Assembly (NCBI GenBank): GCA_937874965.1
Contig: CALNCD010000139.1
Coordinates: 1 to 14,194 of the forward strand
From: an uncultured Erysipelotrichaceae bacterium
GTDB taxonomy: Bacteria > Bacillota_I > Bacilli_A > Erysipelotrichales > Erysipelotrichaceae
DNA: 14,194 nt
Direction: 5' to 3'
Shown here: piece by piece, positions 1-7,629 of the stretch
Layout: every line of letters begins with the position of its first letter
Position numbering within the stretch: position 1 is the stretch's first letter
Program-made: the position numbers and the translations under genes
Notes under the pieces: model-generated
Databases searched by the model: none
What the model saw: the letters and a program-made list of their open reading frames with translations, nothing else
Told to the model about the DNA's origin: nothing

Positions 1-627
1 ATGATCGGTGCTGTTTCCCTTGCCGGCGGGGATCTGTCTGAACCCGTGACACAGGCTACTTTGCAGATTACCAAGGTTTTCTGGGCATTGGATTCATCTT
101 TGGCGTATGCCCGTCATTTTCCGGCCATTGCCTGGCTGAAGAGCTATTCTCTTTATCAGGAGCCGATGGACAAGTATATGCGGAAATATGTTCACCGCAA
201 GTTTGCGCTTTACCGCAAGCAAGCGATGATCCTTCTGCAGCAGGAACAATCCCTGCTGGAAATTGTTCAGCTTATCGGGAAGGATACACTGGGTGATGAT
301 GACCTGCTGAAACTGGAAGTAGCCCGCATGCTCCGGGAAGATTTCTTGAGTCAAAACGCTTTTCAAAGCGAGGATAGTTACACACCTTTGAAGAAACAGA
401 TAGCGTTGCTGGCTTTATTGATGGAATTCTATCACAGTGCTCATGAGGCCCTGAGCCAGGATCATATCTATGTTGCTGATTTGCTGAATATTGAAGGGCT
501 CAAGCAAGTCAGCCGGATCAAGTATTGGCCCTCATCGGACATCAAAGCCATTGATCAGCTTACAGAGACCTTGAAAGCCGATATCGATGCGCTCAAAGAG
601 AAGGGAGACGACAATGAAAGAGTATAA
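1..627 (+). CDS. ntpA: V-type ATP synthase/ATPase catalytic subunit A (C-terminal part)
   Basis: This is the last 208 residues of the catalytic A subunit of a bacterial V/A-type ATPase, which hydrolyses or makes ATP in the soluble V1 head while ions cross the membrane sector. The recognisable block is the conserved GGDLSEPVTQ stretch followed by TKVFWALDSSLAYARHFPAI and SYSLY, which in full-length subunits lies in the last third. The P-loop and nucleotide-binding core are therefore outside the window. The ATG at base 1 is an internal codon, not a start. The usual SPPGGD or SPAGGD is SLAGGD here, a mild departure at a normally proline-rich turn. The stop overlaps the start of the B subunit gene by 14 nt, as expected for a coupled ntp operon. 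Whether H+ or Na+ is moved cannot be told, because the c-ring subunit is not in view. Confidence 0.96.
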   Translation: MIGAVSLAGGDLSEPVTQATLQITKVFWALDSSLAYARHFPAIAWLKSYSLYQEPMDKYMRKYVHRKFALYRKQAMILLQQEQSLLEIVQLIGKDTLGDDDLLKLEVARMLREDFLSQNAFQSEDSYTPLKKQIALLALLMEFYHSAHEALSQDHIYVADLLNIEGLKQVSRIKYWPSSDIKAIDQLTETLKADIDALKEKGDDNERV

Positions 628-1987
628 GAATATCCAATCCGTTGTCGGTCCTTTGATTGTTGTCAGCGGGGTCAGTGATGCCAAGTATGATGAAGAAGTC
701 GAGATTTATCTGGATGAACAGGATATCCGTGTAGGAAAAGTCCTGGAAGTCAGTGAGGACAAAGCAGTTGTTCAGCTGTATGAAAGCAATCAGGGGATTG
801 ACCCGAAGCAAGCACGGGTTCGCTTTAAGGGGTCAGCCATGATGCTGAATGTTTCCAAGGATATGATCGGCCGTGTTTTTAACGGGAAAGGGAAGATTGC
901 GGATGAAGGTCCTTCTCTCTTGGATTTTGAAGCCCGGGATATCAATGGACAGATTATGAATCCGCTGAATCGGGCTTATCCGGATCAATTCATCCAAACC
1001 GGCATTTCCGCAATTGATGGGCTGAATACCCTGGTTGTGGGACAGAAACTTCCGATCTTTTCCGGTGCGGGGCTTCCTCACAATGAATTGGCTGCCCAGA
1101 TTGCTCGCCAAGCCAGCGTTCCTGGGGCGGAAATCGATTTTGCAGTCGTGTTTTGCGCGATGGGTATCTCTTTTGAAGAAGCCCGGTATTTCGAAGATGA
1201 ATTCAAGCGGACCGGTGCAATCGAACATGCGGTTCTATTCATCAACCGTGCTGATGATCCGACCATTGAGCGGATTGCATTGCCACGGATGGCGCTCACT
1301 GCTGCGGAGTATCTGGCCTTCGATTTAAATAAGGATGTCCTATTAATCATGAGTGACATGGCCCATTACAGCAATGCTTTGCGGGAAGTCTCGGCTTCAC
1401 GCAAGGAAATACCGGGCCGGCGTGGCTATCCAGGGTATATGTATACCGATCTGGCTTCATTGTATGAACGCGCCGGGCGTTTGAAAGACAAAGAAGGGTC
1501 AATTACGCTGCTGCCTATTCTGAGTATGCCGGATGATGACAAAACTCACCCGATTCCTGATCTGACCGGCTATATCACCGAAGGTCAGATTATTCTGTCC
1601 CGTGATCTGGATAAGCGGGGGATTAAACCGCCGGTGGATGTCTCTGCTTCCCTGTCACGATTGAAGGATAAGGGTATCGGAGCACATAAAACCCGCGAAG
1701 ATCATGCTGATGTCATGAATCAGCTCTTTGCAGCTTATGCGAAAGGCAAAGAGCTGGTTGAATTGGAGAGTATTCTGGGAAGCAGCGCATTAAGTGACTT
1801 GGATCTTAAGTATGTCGCCTTTGCGCAGGCGTTTGAAGAACGCTATATTCATCAGGGTTTCTATGAAAATCGCTCAATCGAAGAAACCTTGACGACGGGA
1901 TGTGAACTTCTGTCGATGCTTCCCCGTCATGAATTGAAACGGATCCGCACACTCTATCTGGATCTGTATTATGGGAAAGCAAGCTGA
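614..1987 (+). CDS. ntpB: V-type ATP synthase/ATPase subunit B
   Basis: This is the complete 457-residue non-catalytic B subunit of the V1 head, close to the usual length of about 460. It alternates with subunit A in the hexamer and supplies residues to the catalytic interface. Visible family marks are the degenerate nucleotide loop SGAGLPHNE in place of a Walker A motif, the block SASRKEIPGRRGYPGYMYTD, and PPVDVSASLSRL, whose Arg349 matches the arginine finger of the family. The start at 614 is chosen because AAGGGAG at 601-607 sits 6 nt upstream. An in-frame ATG at 587 would add nine residues unlike the family and lacks a good ribosome site. It overlaps ntpA by 14 nt, and its TGA shares one base with the ntpD start. 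Confidence 0.97.
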   Translation: MKEYKNIQSVVGPLIVVSGVSDAKYDEEVEIYLDEQDIRVGKVLEVSEDKAVVQLYESNQGIDPKQARVRFKGSAMMLNVSKDMIGRVFNGKGKIADEGPSLLDFEARDINGQIMNPLNRAYPDQFIQTGISAIDGLNTLVVGQKLPIFSGAGLPHNELAAQIARQASVPGAEIDFAVVFCAMGISFEEARYFEDEFKRTGAIEHAVLFINRADDPTIERIALPRMALTAAEYLAFDLNKDVLLIMSDMAHYSNALREVSASRKEIPGRRGYPGYMYTDLASLYERAGRLKDKEGSITLLPILSMPDDDKTHPIPDLTGYITEGQIILSRDLDKRGIKPPVDVSASLSRLKDKGIGAHKTREDHADVMNQLFAAYAKGKELVELESILGSSALSDLDLKYVAFAQAFEERYIHQGFYENRSIEETLTTGCELLSMLPRHELKRIRTLYLDLYYGKAS

Positions 1988-2598
1988 TGGCAATTTACAG
2001 TGTCAATGCGAACCGGATGGAATTGAACCGCCTTGAAACCCGCTTATCCAAAGCCAGACGGGGTCATCAGCTTCTAAAGCAGAAGCAGAATGCCTTGATG
2101 AAGCAATTTGCACTGATTATCGAGGCAGCGGTATTGAAGAGGCGATCGCTTCAAGAACAGATGAGAAGCATTACAGGCCAGTATCAGCTGGCAACGCTTG
2201 TCGATGATAATCAACGGATTCAGGACCTTTTGGAGAAAGATCAGGGCCAGGTTTCAATTCAGGAGAAGCTGGTGGAACATCATGGCATACAGACCTTGGA
2301 ATTCAGCCTGCTGGAAACGGCTCGTGCCTCAGGGGCGGATCTTAATGCAGTCAATACCTCTGTGTTCTTGGATCGTGTCTTGGAAAGCCATGAAGGATTC
2401 TTGCCTGCCTTTCTTGAGCTTGCGACGCTGGAAAAAGAGGTTCAGATTCTTTATGCTGCGCTTAAGAGCACCCGTCGGCGGGTCAATGCGCTTGAGTATC
2501 GGACGATTCCTGATCTGGAGGATACCTTGGCCATGATCCGGTTGAAGATTGAAGATTATGAGCGCTCACAGCTGGCACGTTTGAGCAAGATTACCTGA
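1987..2598 (+). CDS. ntpD: V-type ATP synthase/ATPase subunit D (central stalk)
   Basis: This is a 203-residue subunit D, the long coiled-coil rotor shaft inside the A3B3 head. The N-terminal signature (LSKARRGHQLLKQK, residues 20-33) and the C-terminal signature (RVNALEYRTIPDLEDTL from residue 165) are both present. Much of the intervening sequence is helical and rich in charged residues and glutamine. The length fits the family (about 200-215). The ATG overlaps the ntpB stop as TGATG, a classic translational coupling arrangement. It is the last gene of the A-B-D block: a hairpin follows 3 nt after the stop, and no subunit G-like gene comes next on this strand. Confidence 0.96.
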   Translation: MAIYSVNANRMELNRLETRLSKARRGHQLLKQKQNALMKQFALIIEAAVLKRRSLQEQMRSITGQYQLATLVDDNQRIQDLLEKDQGQVSIQEKLVEHHGIQTLEFSLLETARASGADLNAVNTSVFLDRVLESHEGFLPAFLELATLEKEVQILYAALKSTRRRVNALEYRTIPDLEDTLAMIRLKIEDYERSQLARLSKIT

Positions 2599-2601
2599 AA
2601 G

Positions 2602-2628
2602 AAGGGCATCCGTAAGGCGGGTGCCTTT
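2602..2628 (+). terminator. Probable terminator of the V-ATPase operon
   Basis: An 11-bp stem (AAGGGCATCCG at 2602-2612 with CGGGTGCCTTT at 2618-2628, two G-U pairs) closes a 5-nt loop just after the ntpD stop. The T tract is short (TTT then CG), so termination may be partial or may need a factor. The position at the end of an operon and before a new promoter supports the call. Confidence 0.55.
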
Positions 2629-2784
2629 CGCGTAAGCTGAGAGAAGCGATGCCGGGGTTATGGGGTATTCTTCTAAGCGGATATCGTCGTATCGATGCTG
2701 GTGCTTGGAAGAATCGGTCAACGAGGAGCGGTTTATTTTCGAAATTTTAACACGTTTAGTGTCTATTTTTTCGGGGGACTGCGT

Positions 2785-2790
2785 TATAAT
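2785..2790 (+). promoter_or_regulatory. -10 box of a promoter for the tag operon
   Basis: A perfect TATAAT lies 40 nt upstream of the tag start, in a locally A/T-rich stretch. The hexamer 17 nt upstream (TCTATT, 2762-2767) is a poor -35 match, so the promoter may be weak or depend on an activator. It comes after the V-ATPase hairpin, as expected for a new transcription unit. Confidence 0.5.
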
Positions 2791-2830
2791 AGGACTATTG
2801 AGAATTAATCTCAGTAGAGCGAGGGAAGCG

Positions 2831-3382
2831 ATGATACGATGTTCTTGGGCTAAAGGTGAACTTGAAATCGATTATCATGACCACCAATGGTGTGTTGAAA
2901 ATCATGATGATCACTATCTATATGAAATGCTTGTGCTTGAAGGAATGCAGGCTGGATTAAGCTGGACGCTCATCCTGAAGCGCCGTGAAGGCATGCGGCG
3001 TGCGTTTGACGGCTTTGATTACCGGGTTATCGCTACCTATGATGATGCGAAGATCGCGGCGTTGATGTTGAATCCTGATGTCATCCGCAATCGTCTGAAG
3101 CTGAAGTCTCTCGTCAGCAATGCCCAGGCCTTTTTGCGGGTCCAAGAAGAGTATGGGAGTTTTGATCAGTATATCTGGTCCTTTACGAACCGTCAGCGTA
3201 TCATTCACGCGGTTCATGGCCCTGAGGATGTACCAACGCGAAATGCGCTTTCTGATCAGATCAGCAAAGATCTGAAGAAGCGTGGCTTTAAGTTTGTTGG
3301 AAGTGTCATTGTCTATTCGTATCTGCAAGCCATAGGCGTCATTGATGATCATATGGAGCAGTGTTTCTGTAAGCAGTCGTAG
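2831..3382 (+). CDS. tag: DNA-3-methyladenine glycosylase I
   Basis: This enzyme removes 3-methyladenine from alkylated DNA as the first step of base excision repair in the cytoplasm. The 183-residue product matches the E. coli Tag length (187) and pattern. It has the RCSW start with Cys4, His16, and the terminal DDHMEQCFC, with His174 and Cys178; these four correspond to the zinc ligands of Tag. LEGMQAGLSW carries Glu37 and Trp45, the base-recognition pocket residues. KKRGFKFVG is also typical. The start at 2831 begins the family homology and has GAGGGA at 2821-2826. A longer in-frame reading from 2660 would add 57 residues without Tag character and would include the promoter. The next gene begins 11 nt after the stop, so co-transcription is likely. 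Confidence 0.95.
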   Translation: MIRCSWAKGELEIDYHDHQWCVENHDDHYLYEMLVLEGMQAGLSWTLILKRREGMRRAFDGFDYRVIATYDDAKIAALMLNPDVIRNRLKLKSLVSNAQAFLRVQEEYGSFDQYIWSFTNRQRIIHAVHGPEDVPTRNALSDQISKDLKKRGFKFVGSVIVYSYLQAIGVIDDHMEQCFCKQS

Positions 3383-3393
3383 TTGGAGGAAGT

Positions 3394-6375
3394 ATGTATT
3401 CAATCGGAATCGATGTTGGATCAACCACTGTTAAAGTAGTCGTCTTAAATGAAAATCATGAAATCATCAGCCGGGATTATCAGCGTCACCTTTCGAAGGT
3501 CCGTGAAAAAACCGTTGAAATGCTGAGTGCGGTGAAAACACTCGTTCAGGGCCAGGAGATTAGGGTAGCCATCACCGGTTCTGCGGGTCTGGGTGTTGCT
3601 CAGGCAAGTCAGATTGAATTCGTTCAGGAAGTTTTTGCCAGTGCAAAGGCAGTGGAAACTGTTTATCCCGAAACCAGTGCTGTCATTGAACTTGGGGGCG
3701 AAGACGCCAAGATTATCTTCTTCGAAGGCGTCATGGAAGAGCGGATGAATGGCTCGTGTGCAGGGGGGACAGGAGCGTTTATCGACCAGATGGCAACCTT
3801 GCTGGATAAATCAGTCACAGAGTTGGATGACTTGGCTATGAATGCTGAGCGTATTTATTCGATTGCTTCACGATGCGGGGTATTTGCGAAAACGGATATC
3901 CAGCCTCTTTTAAATCAAGGGGCCCGCAAGGAAGATGTTGCGGCTTCGATTTTTCAGGCTGTGGTTGATCAGACCATTGCAGGTCTGGCCCAAGGCCGGA
4001 AAATCAAAGGACAGGTCGTTTTCCTTGGCGGTCCGCTGTTTTTCTTCAAGGCCTTGCGGCTCCGGTTTAAGGAAACGCTGAATCTGAGTGATGATCAGAG
4101 TATCTTTCCAGAGAATGCAGATGTCTTTGTAGCCATAGGCGCTGCGCTGTACGCTGAGGAGAATACGGAAGCCATCCGTTATGAAACCCTTGTCGATCGG
4201 GTGATCCATTCGCAAAGCAAAATCGAATATTCGTCGAATATCAAGCCTTTATTTGATTCGGAAGCAGACTACCAGGCGTTTATCAGCCGGCATAATCAAG
4301 CCACTGTGAGCAGCCGTGACATTAACACCTATTCCGGGAAAGCGTATCTGGGGGTTGATGCAGGCTCAACTACGACAAAATTGGTCTTGATGAGTGAGGC
4401 TCATGAGCTATTGTATCCTTATTATGCTTCCAATAAGGGGAATCCTGTGGTCCTGGTTCAGGAACAGCTGAATGTGATCTATCCGCTGCTGGGTGATCGG
4501 ATTACCATTGCCGGGGCCAGTGTTACCGGTTATGGAGAAGATCTTATTAAAAATGCTTTCAATTTCGATTATGGCATTGTTGAGACAATGGCTCATTTAA
4601 GAGCAGCTCAGTTCTTTAATCCAGAGACTGATTTCATCATGGATATCGGCGGTCAGGATATGAAGTGCTTCAAGATTGCCAATGGAACGATTGACAGTAT
4701 CATGCTGAATGAAGCCTGTTCTTCTGGCTGCGGTTCCTTCATCGAAACCTTTGCCCGTTCTTTGGGGTATCAGACTCCGGAATTTGCGAAACTAGGCTTA
4801 TTTGCCCGTAATCCGGTCGATCTGGGATCACGGTGCACTGTTTTTATGAACTCATCTGTAAAGCAGGCTCAGAAAGAAGGAGCCAGCGTTGAAGATATCT
4901 CTGCAGGTTTATCCATCAGTGTGGTCAAGAATGCGCTTTATAAGGTCATCCGGGCCAACAGTGCCGAAGATCTTGGACATCATATTGTTGTTCAAGGCGG
5001 AACCTTTCTGAATGATACAATTCTCAGAAGCTTTGAAACAGAACTTAAGACGGAAGTTATCCGTCCTGCGATTGCAGGATTGATGGGAGCCTTCGGTGCA
5101 GCGTTGGTGGCACAGGAGCTGCAGCTTGAACACTCAACGATGCTCAGTGCTCATGACCTGGAAGGTTTTACCCATACCTCACAATCCACAACCTGCAAGC
5201 TCTGCACGAATCATTGTTCGTTGACGATCAATCAGTTCGGGGATAAACGCCGGTTTATCTCAGGCAACCGTTGCGAGCGTCCGCTTGGAATCAAAAAGGC
5301 GCATGAACCTTTGAATATGTTCAAGTACAAGCTGGATCGTATGCGCCGCTATGACCAGAGCAAGCAGGATGAATCGGAGTTCAAGTATGGCACCGTAGGA
5401 ATTCCTTTCGGATTGAACATGACTGAGAACCTGCCGTTTTGGGGAAGTTTCTTCAATACATTGGGATGTCGTATCGTCTTGAGCCGGCCTTCCAATCGGG
5501 CGATGTACCGTTTGGGTCAGTACTCGATTCCCTCCGATACGGTTTGCTATCCGGCTAAGCTGATGCATGGAATTGTGGAAGATTTGATGAACCAGGGGGT
5601 AACGCGGATTTTCTACCCATGTCTGCCATATAACTTTGATGAGAAGAATTCGGATAATCATTACAATTGTCCGGTCGTTGCTTATTATCCGGAGCTGCTT
5701 CGTGCCAACATTGAACGGCTGGAATCGGTTGAATTCATGGAACCGTATTTCGGGCTGCATCGGCCGGAGGATTTCAAAGTCAAGGCGTATGACTATTTTC
5801 ATGAACGTCTAGGCTGCAGCAAAGAAGAAATCAATGCTGCCTGTGATGCGGCATATGCGGGCTATGAGGCGTACCGTCAGGAAATCCAGGACGTCGGTCA
5901 GGCGTATATTCAGGAAGCACGTGAACGTAACATGCCGATCATTGTTTTGGCAGGACGTCCGTATCACATTGATTCTGAAATCAATCATGGGATTGATGAC
6001 CTTCTGGTTTCCTTTGATCTCTGTGTGATCACTGAAGATGCCGTTTCTCATCTGAGTGAACCGATCCGTGTTCATGTCCTGAATCAATGGACCTATCATA
6101 GCCGTCTTTACCATGCTGCAAATTATGTCACAACCCAGCCTGACATGCAGCTGGTTCAATTGGTTTCTTTCGGGTGTGGCATTGATGCGATTACCACAGA
6201 TGAAGTCCGCTCAATTCTGCAGAGCAAAGGAAAATTCTACACGCAGCTGAAAATTGATGAAATCAATAATCTGGGTGCAGTCAAAATCCGGATTCGTTCG
6301 TTGCTGTCCGCCGTCGAGCGGCAGAAACTGGCAATCCATGCTCAGGAGGTGAATCATGGCAGAGCTCTTGTATGA
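3394..6375 (+). CDS. Tandem acyl-CoA dehydratase activase (archerase-like) with DUF2229-type domain
   Basis: This 993-residue protein has two BadF/BadG/BcrA/BcrD ATPase domains in a row (about 1-260 and 317-575), with phosphate loops IDVGSTT (6-12) and VDAGSTTTK (321-329). Each half keeps the cysteine pair that in HgdC-type activators holds a bridging [4Fe-4S] cluster: Cys122/Cys161 and Cys442/Cys481, both 39 apart. A Cys601-x2-Cys604-x3-Cys608-x18-Cys627 cluster follows, then a DUF2229-like domain (about 660-930) with Cys718, Cys743, Cys759 and the FGCGID motif (Cys928). Characterised relatives use ATP to push an electron onto a low-potential dehydratase cluster. The substrate of this large version is not known to me. 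The start has GGAGGA at 3385-3390. It overlaps its downstream partner by 20 nt. I infer a cytoplasmic, oxygen-sensitive redox enzyme. Confidence 0.88.
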   Translation: MYSIGIDVGSTTVKVVVLNENHEIISRDYQRHLSKVREKTVEMLSAVKTLVQGQEIRVAITGSAGLGVAQASQIEFVQEVFASAKAVETVYPETSAVIELGGEDAKIIFFEGVMEERMNGSCAGGTGAFIDQMATLLDKSVTELDDLAMNAERIYSIASRCGVFAKTDIQPLLNQGARKEDVAASIFQAVVDQTIAGLAQGRKIKGQVVFLGGPLFFFKALRLRFKETLNLSDDQSIFPENADVFVAIGAALYAEENTEAIRYETLVDRVIHSQSKIEYSSNIKPLFDSEADYQAFISRHNQATVSSRDINTYSGKAYLGVDAGSTTTKLVLMSEAHELLYPYYASNKGNPVVLVQEQLNVIYPLLGDRITIAGASVTGYGEDLIKNAFNFDYGIVETMAHLRAAQFFNPETDFIMDIGGQDMKCFKIANGTIDSIMLNEACSSGCGSFIETFARSLGYQTPEFAKLGLFARNPVDLGSRCTVFMNSSVKQAQKEGASVEDISAGLSISVVKNALYKVIRANSAEDLGHHIVVQGGTFLNDTILRSFETELKTEVIRPAIAGLMGAFGAALVAQELQLEHSTMLSAHDLEGFTHTSQSTTCKLCTNHCSLTINQFGDKRRFISGNRCERPLGIKKAHEPLNMFKYKLDRMRRYDQSKQDESEFKYGTVGIPFGLNMTENLPFWGSFFNTLGCRIVLSRPSNRAMYRLGQYSIPSDTVCYPAKLMHGIVEDLMNQGVTRIFYPCLPYNFDEKNSDNHYNCPVVAYYPELLRANIERLESVEFMEPYFGLHRPEDFKVKAYDYFHERLGCSKEEINAACDAAYAGYEAYRQEIQDVGQAYIQEARERNMPIIVLAGRPYHIDSEINHGIDDLLVSFDLCVITEDAVSHLSEPIRVHVLNQWTYHSRLYHAANYVTTQPDMQLVQLVSFGCGIDAITTDEVRSILQSKGKFYTQLKIDEINNLGAVKIRIRSLLSAVERQKLAIHAQEVNHGRALV

Positions 6376-7627
6376 TGAGAATGGTCGGTTGTTATTTACC
6401 GAAGAGATGAAGGAAAACTATACCATCCTGATTCCGCAGATGCTGCCGGTTCATTTTAAAATGATGGAAAAATGCTTGGCTAAATCTGGCTTCAATGTTG
6501 AAACCCTGACCAATGATGGTCGGGAAGTTGTCGATGCAGGATTGAAGTATGTGCATAATGATACCTGCTATCCGGCATTGCTGGTCATCGGCCAGTTCAT
6601 GGATGCCCTGGAATCCGGGAAGTACGATCTCAATAAAACAGCTCTGCTCATTACCCAGACCGGCGGTGGCTGCCGGGCAAGCAACTATATCCATCTTTTG
6701 CGCAAAGCATTGACCAAGGCCGGCTTGGACTATATTCCCGTGGTTTCCCTGAATCTCTCTGGATTGGATAAGAATCCGGGTTTCAAGTTATCGATCAAGC
6801 TCTTGATTTCCATGGTGTTTGCGATGGTATATGGCGATCTGATTGTTTTATTGGCAAACCAGGTCCGCCCTTATGAATTGAATCCTGGCGATGCAGATCG
6901 GATGATCGTGAAATGGGAAGACCAGCTGGTCAAGCAGTTTGATCATCTTCGTAATTTTTCCAACATGAAATTCCGGAAGAATCTTGCTTCAATCACCCAG
7001 GATTTTGCTGCGATTCCAGTGACTCGGACCAAAAAGGTCAGGGTAGGGATTGTCGGGGAAATCTATATCAAATACTCACCGTTGGGGAATAATAATCTAG
7101 AAGACTTCCTGCTGGCTGAAGGGTGTGAACCGGTTGTTCCCGGATTGATTGATTTCATCATTTTCAAGATTAATAACCGCATTGTCGATATTGATGTCTA
7201 TGGCGGAAACAAGTGGAAACAGCGGCTGATGCTCGTTCTTCAGCACTACGTTGAAAAGCGCCAGAAAGAACTGATTGCGGCCGTTTCGAAGTACCCTGAT
7301 TTTCATGCTCCTGAAACCTTTGAGGAAATCAGTTCCCGGGTGGATGATTATATGGGGCGGGCCAATAAAATGGGTGAAGGCTGGCTGCTGACGGCGGAGA
7401 TGCTGGATCTGGTTAGCAATGGAATCCCCAATATTGTCTGTGCACAGCCGTTTGGGTGTCTGCCGAATCATATTGTCGGCAAAGGGATGATTCGAGCTAT
7501 CCGTAATAATCATCCAGATGCGAATATCGTCTCCATTGACTATGATCCTGGTGCAACCCGGATCAATCAGGAAAACCGGATTAAGCTGATGTTATCGACC
7601 GCCAAGAAGAAATTTGCCCAGGGGTAG
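6356..7627 (+). CDS. 2-hydroxyacyl-CoA dehydratase (HgdA/B)-like protein, partner of the tandem activase
   Basis: This 423-residue protein resembles the COG3581-type section that in many clostridial homologues is fused to the C-terminus of the tandem activase. Conserved blocks are NDTCYPALLVIGQF (Cys71), TQTGGGCRASNY (Cys106), CAQPFGCLPNHIVGKG (Cys362, Cys368) and IDYDPGATRINQENR near the end. The cysteines are plausible iron-sulfur ligands, as in HgdA/HgdB and the double-cubane cluster proteins, but the exact cluster cannot be read from sequence. Its own consensus AGGAGGT (6344-6350, 5 nt from ATG) lies inside the upstream gene, so it is translated as a separate, coupled chain. No substrate can be assigned. 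The stop is 2 nt before the NERD-HRDC gene. Confidence 0.85.
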   Translation: MAELLYDENGRLLFTEEMKENYTILIPQMLPVHFKMMEKCLAKSGFNVETLTNDGREVVDAGLKYVHNDTCYPALLVIGQFMDALESGKYDLNKTALLITQTGGGCRASNYIHLLRKALTKAGLDYIPVVSLNLSGLDKNPGFKLSIKLLISMVFAMVYGDLIVLLANQVRPYELNPGDADRMIVKWEDQLVKQFDHLRNFSNMKFRKNLASITQDFAAIPVTRTKKVRVGIVGEIYIKYSPLGNNNLEDFLLAEGCEPVVPGLIDFIIFKINNRIVDIDVYGGNKWKQRLMLVLQHYVEKRQKELIAAVSKYPDFHAPETFEEISSRVDDYMGRANKMGEGWLLTAEMLDLVSNGIPNIVCAQPFGCLPNHIVGKGMIRAIRNNHPDANIVSIDYDPGATRINQENRIKLMLSTAKKKFAQG

Positions 7628-7629
7628 GC

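Noticed and set aside
1..3. ATG at the first base as the start of a 208-residue protein
   Set aside because: The sequence matches the interior and C-terminus of V-ATPase subunit A, so this is an internal methionine of a gene cut by the window edge.
587..613. Nine-residue N-terminal extension of subunit B
   Set aside because: It lies within the ntpA coding end, lacks family similarity, and the good ribosome site belongs to the ATG at 614.
2660..2830. 57-residue N-terminal extension of tag
   Set aside because: Tag homology begins exactly at the ATG at 2831, which has its own ribosome site; the extension contains the -10 box.
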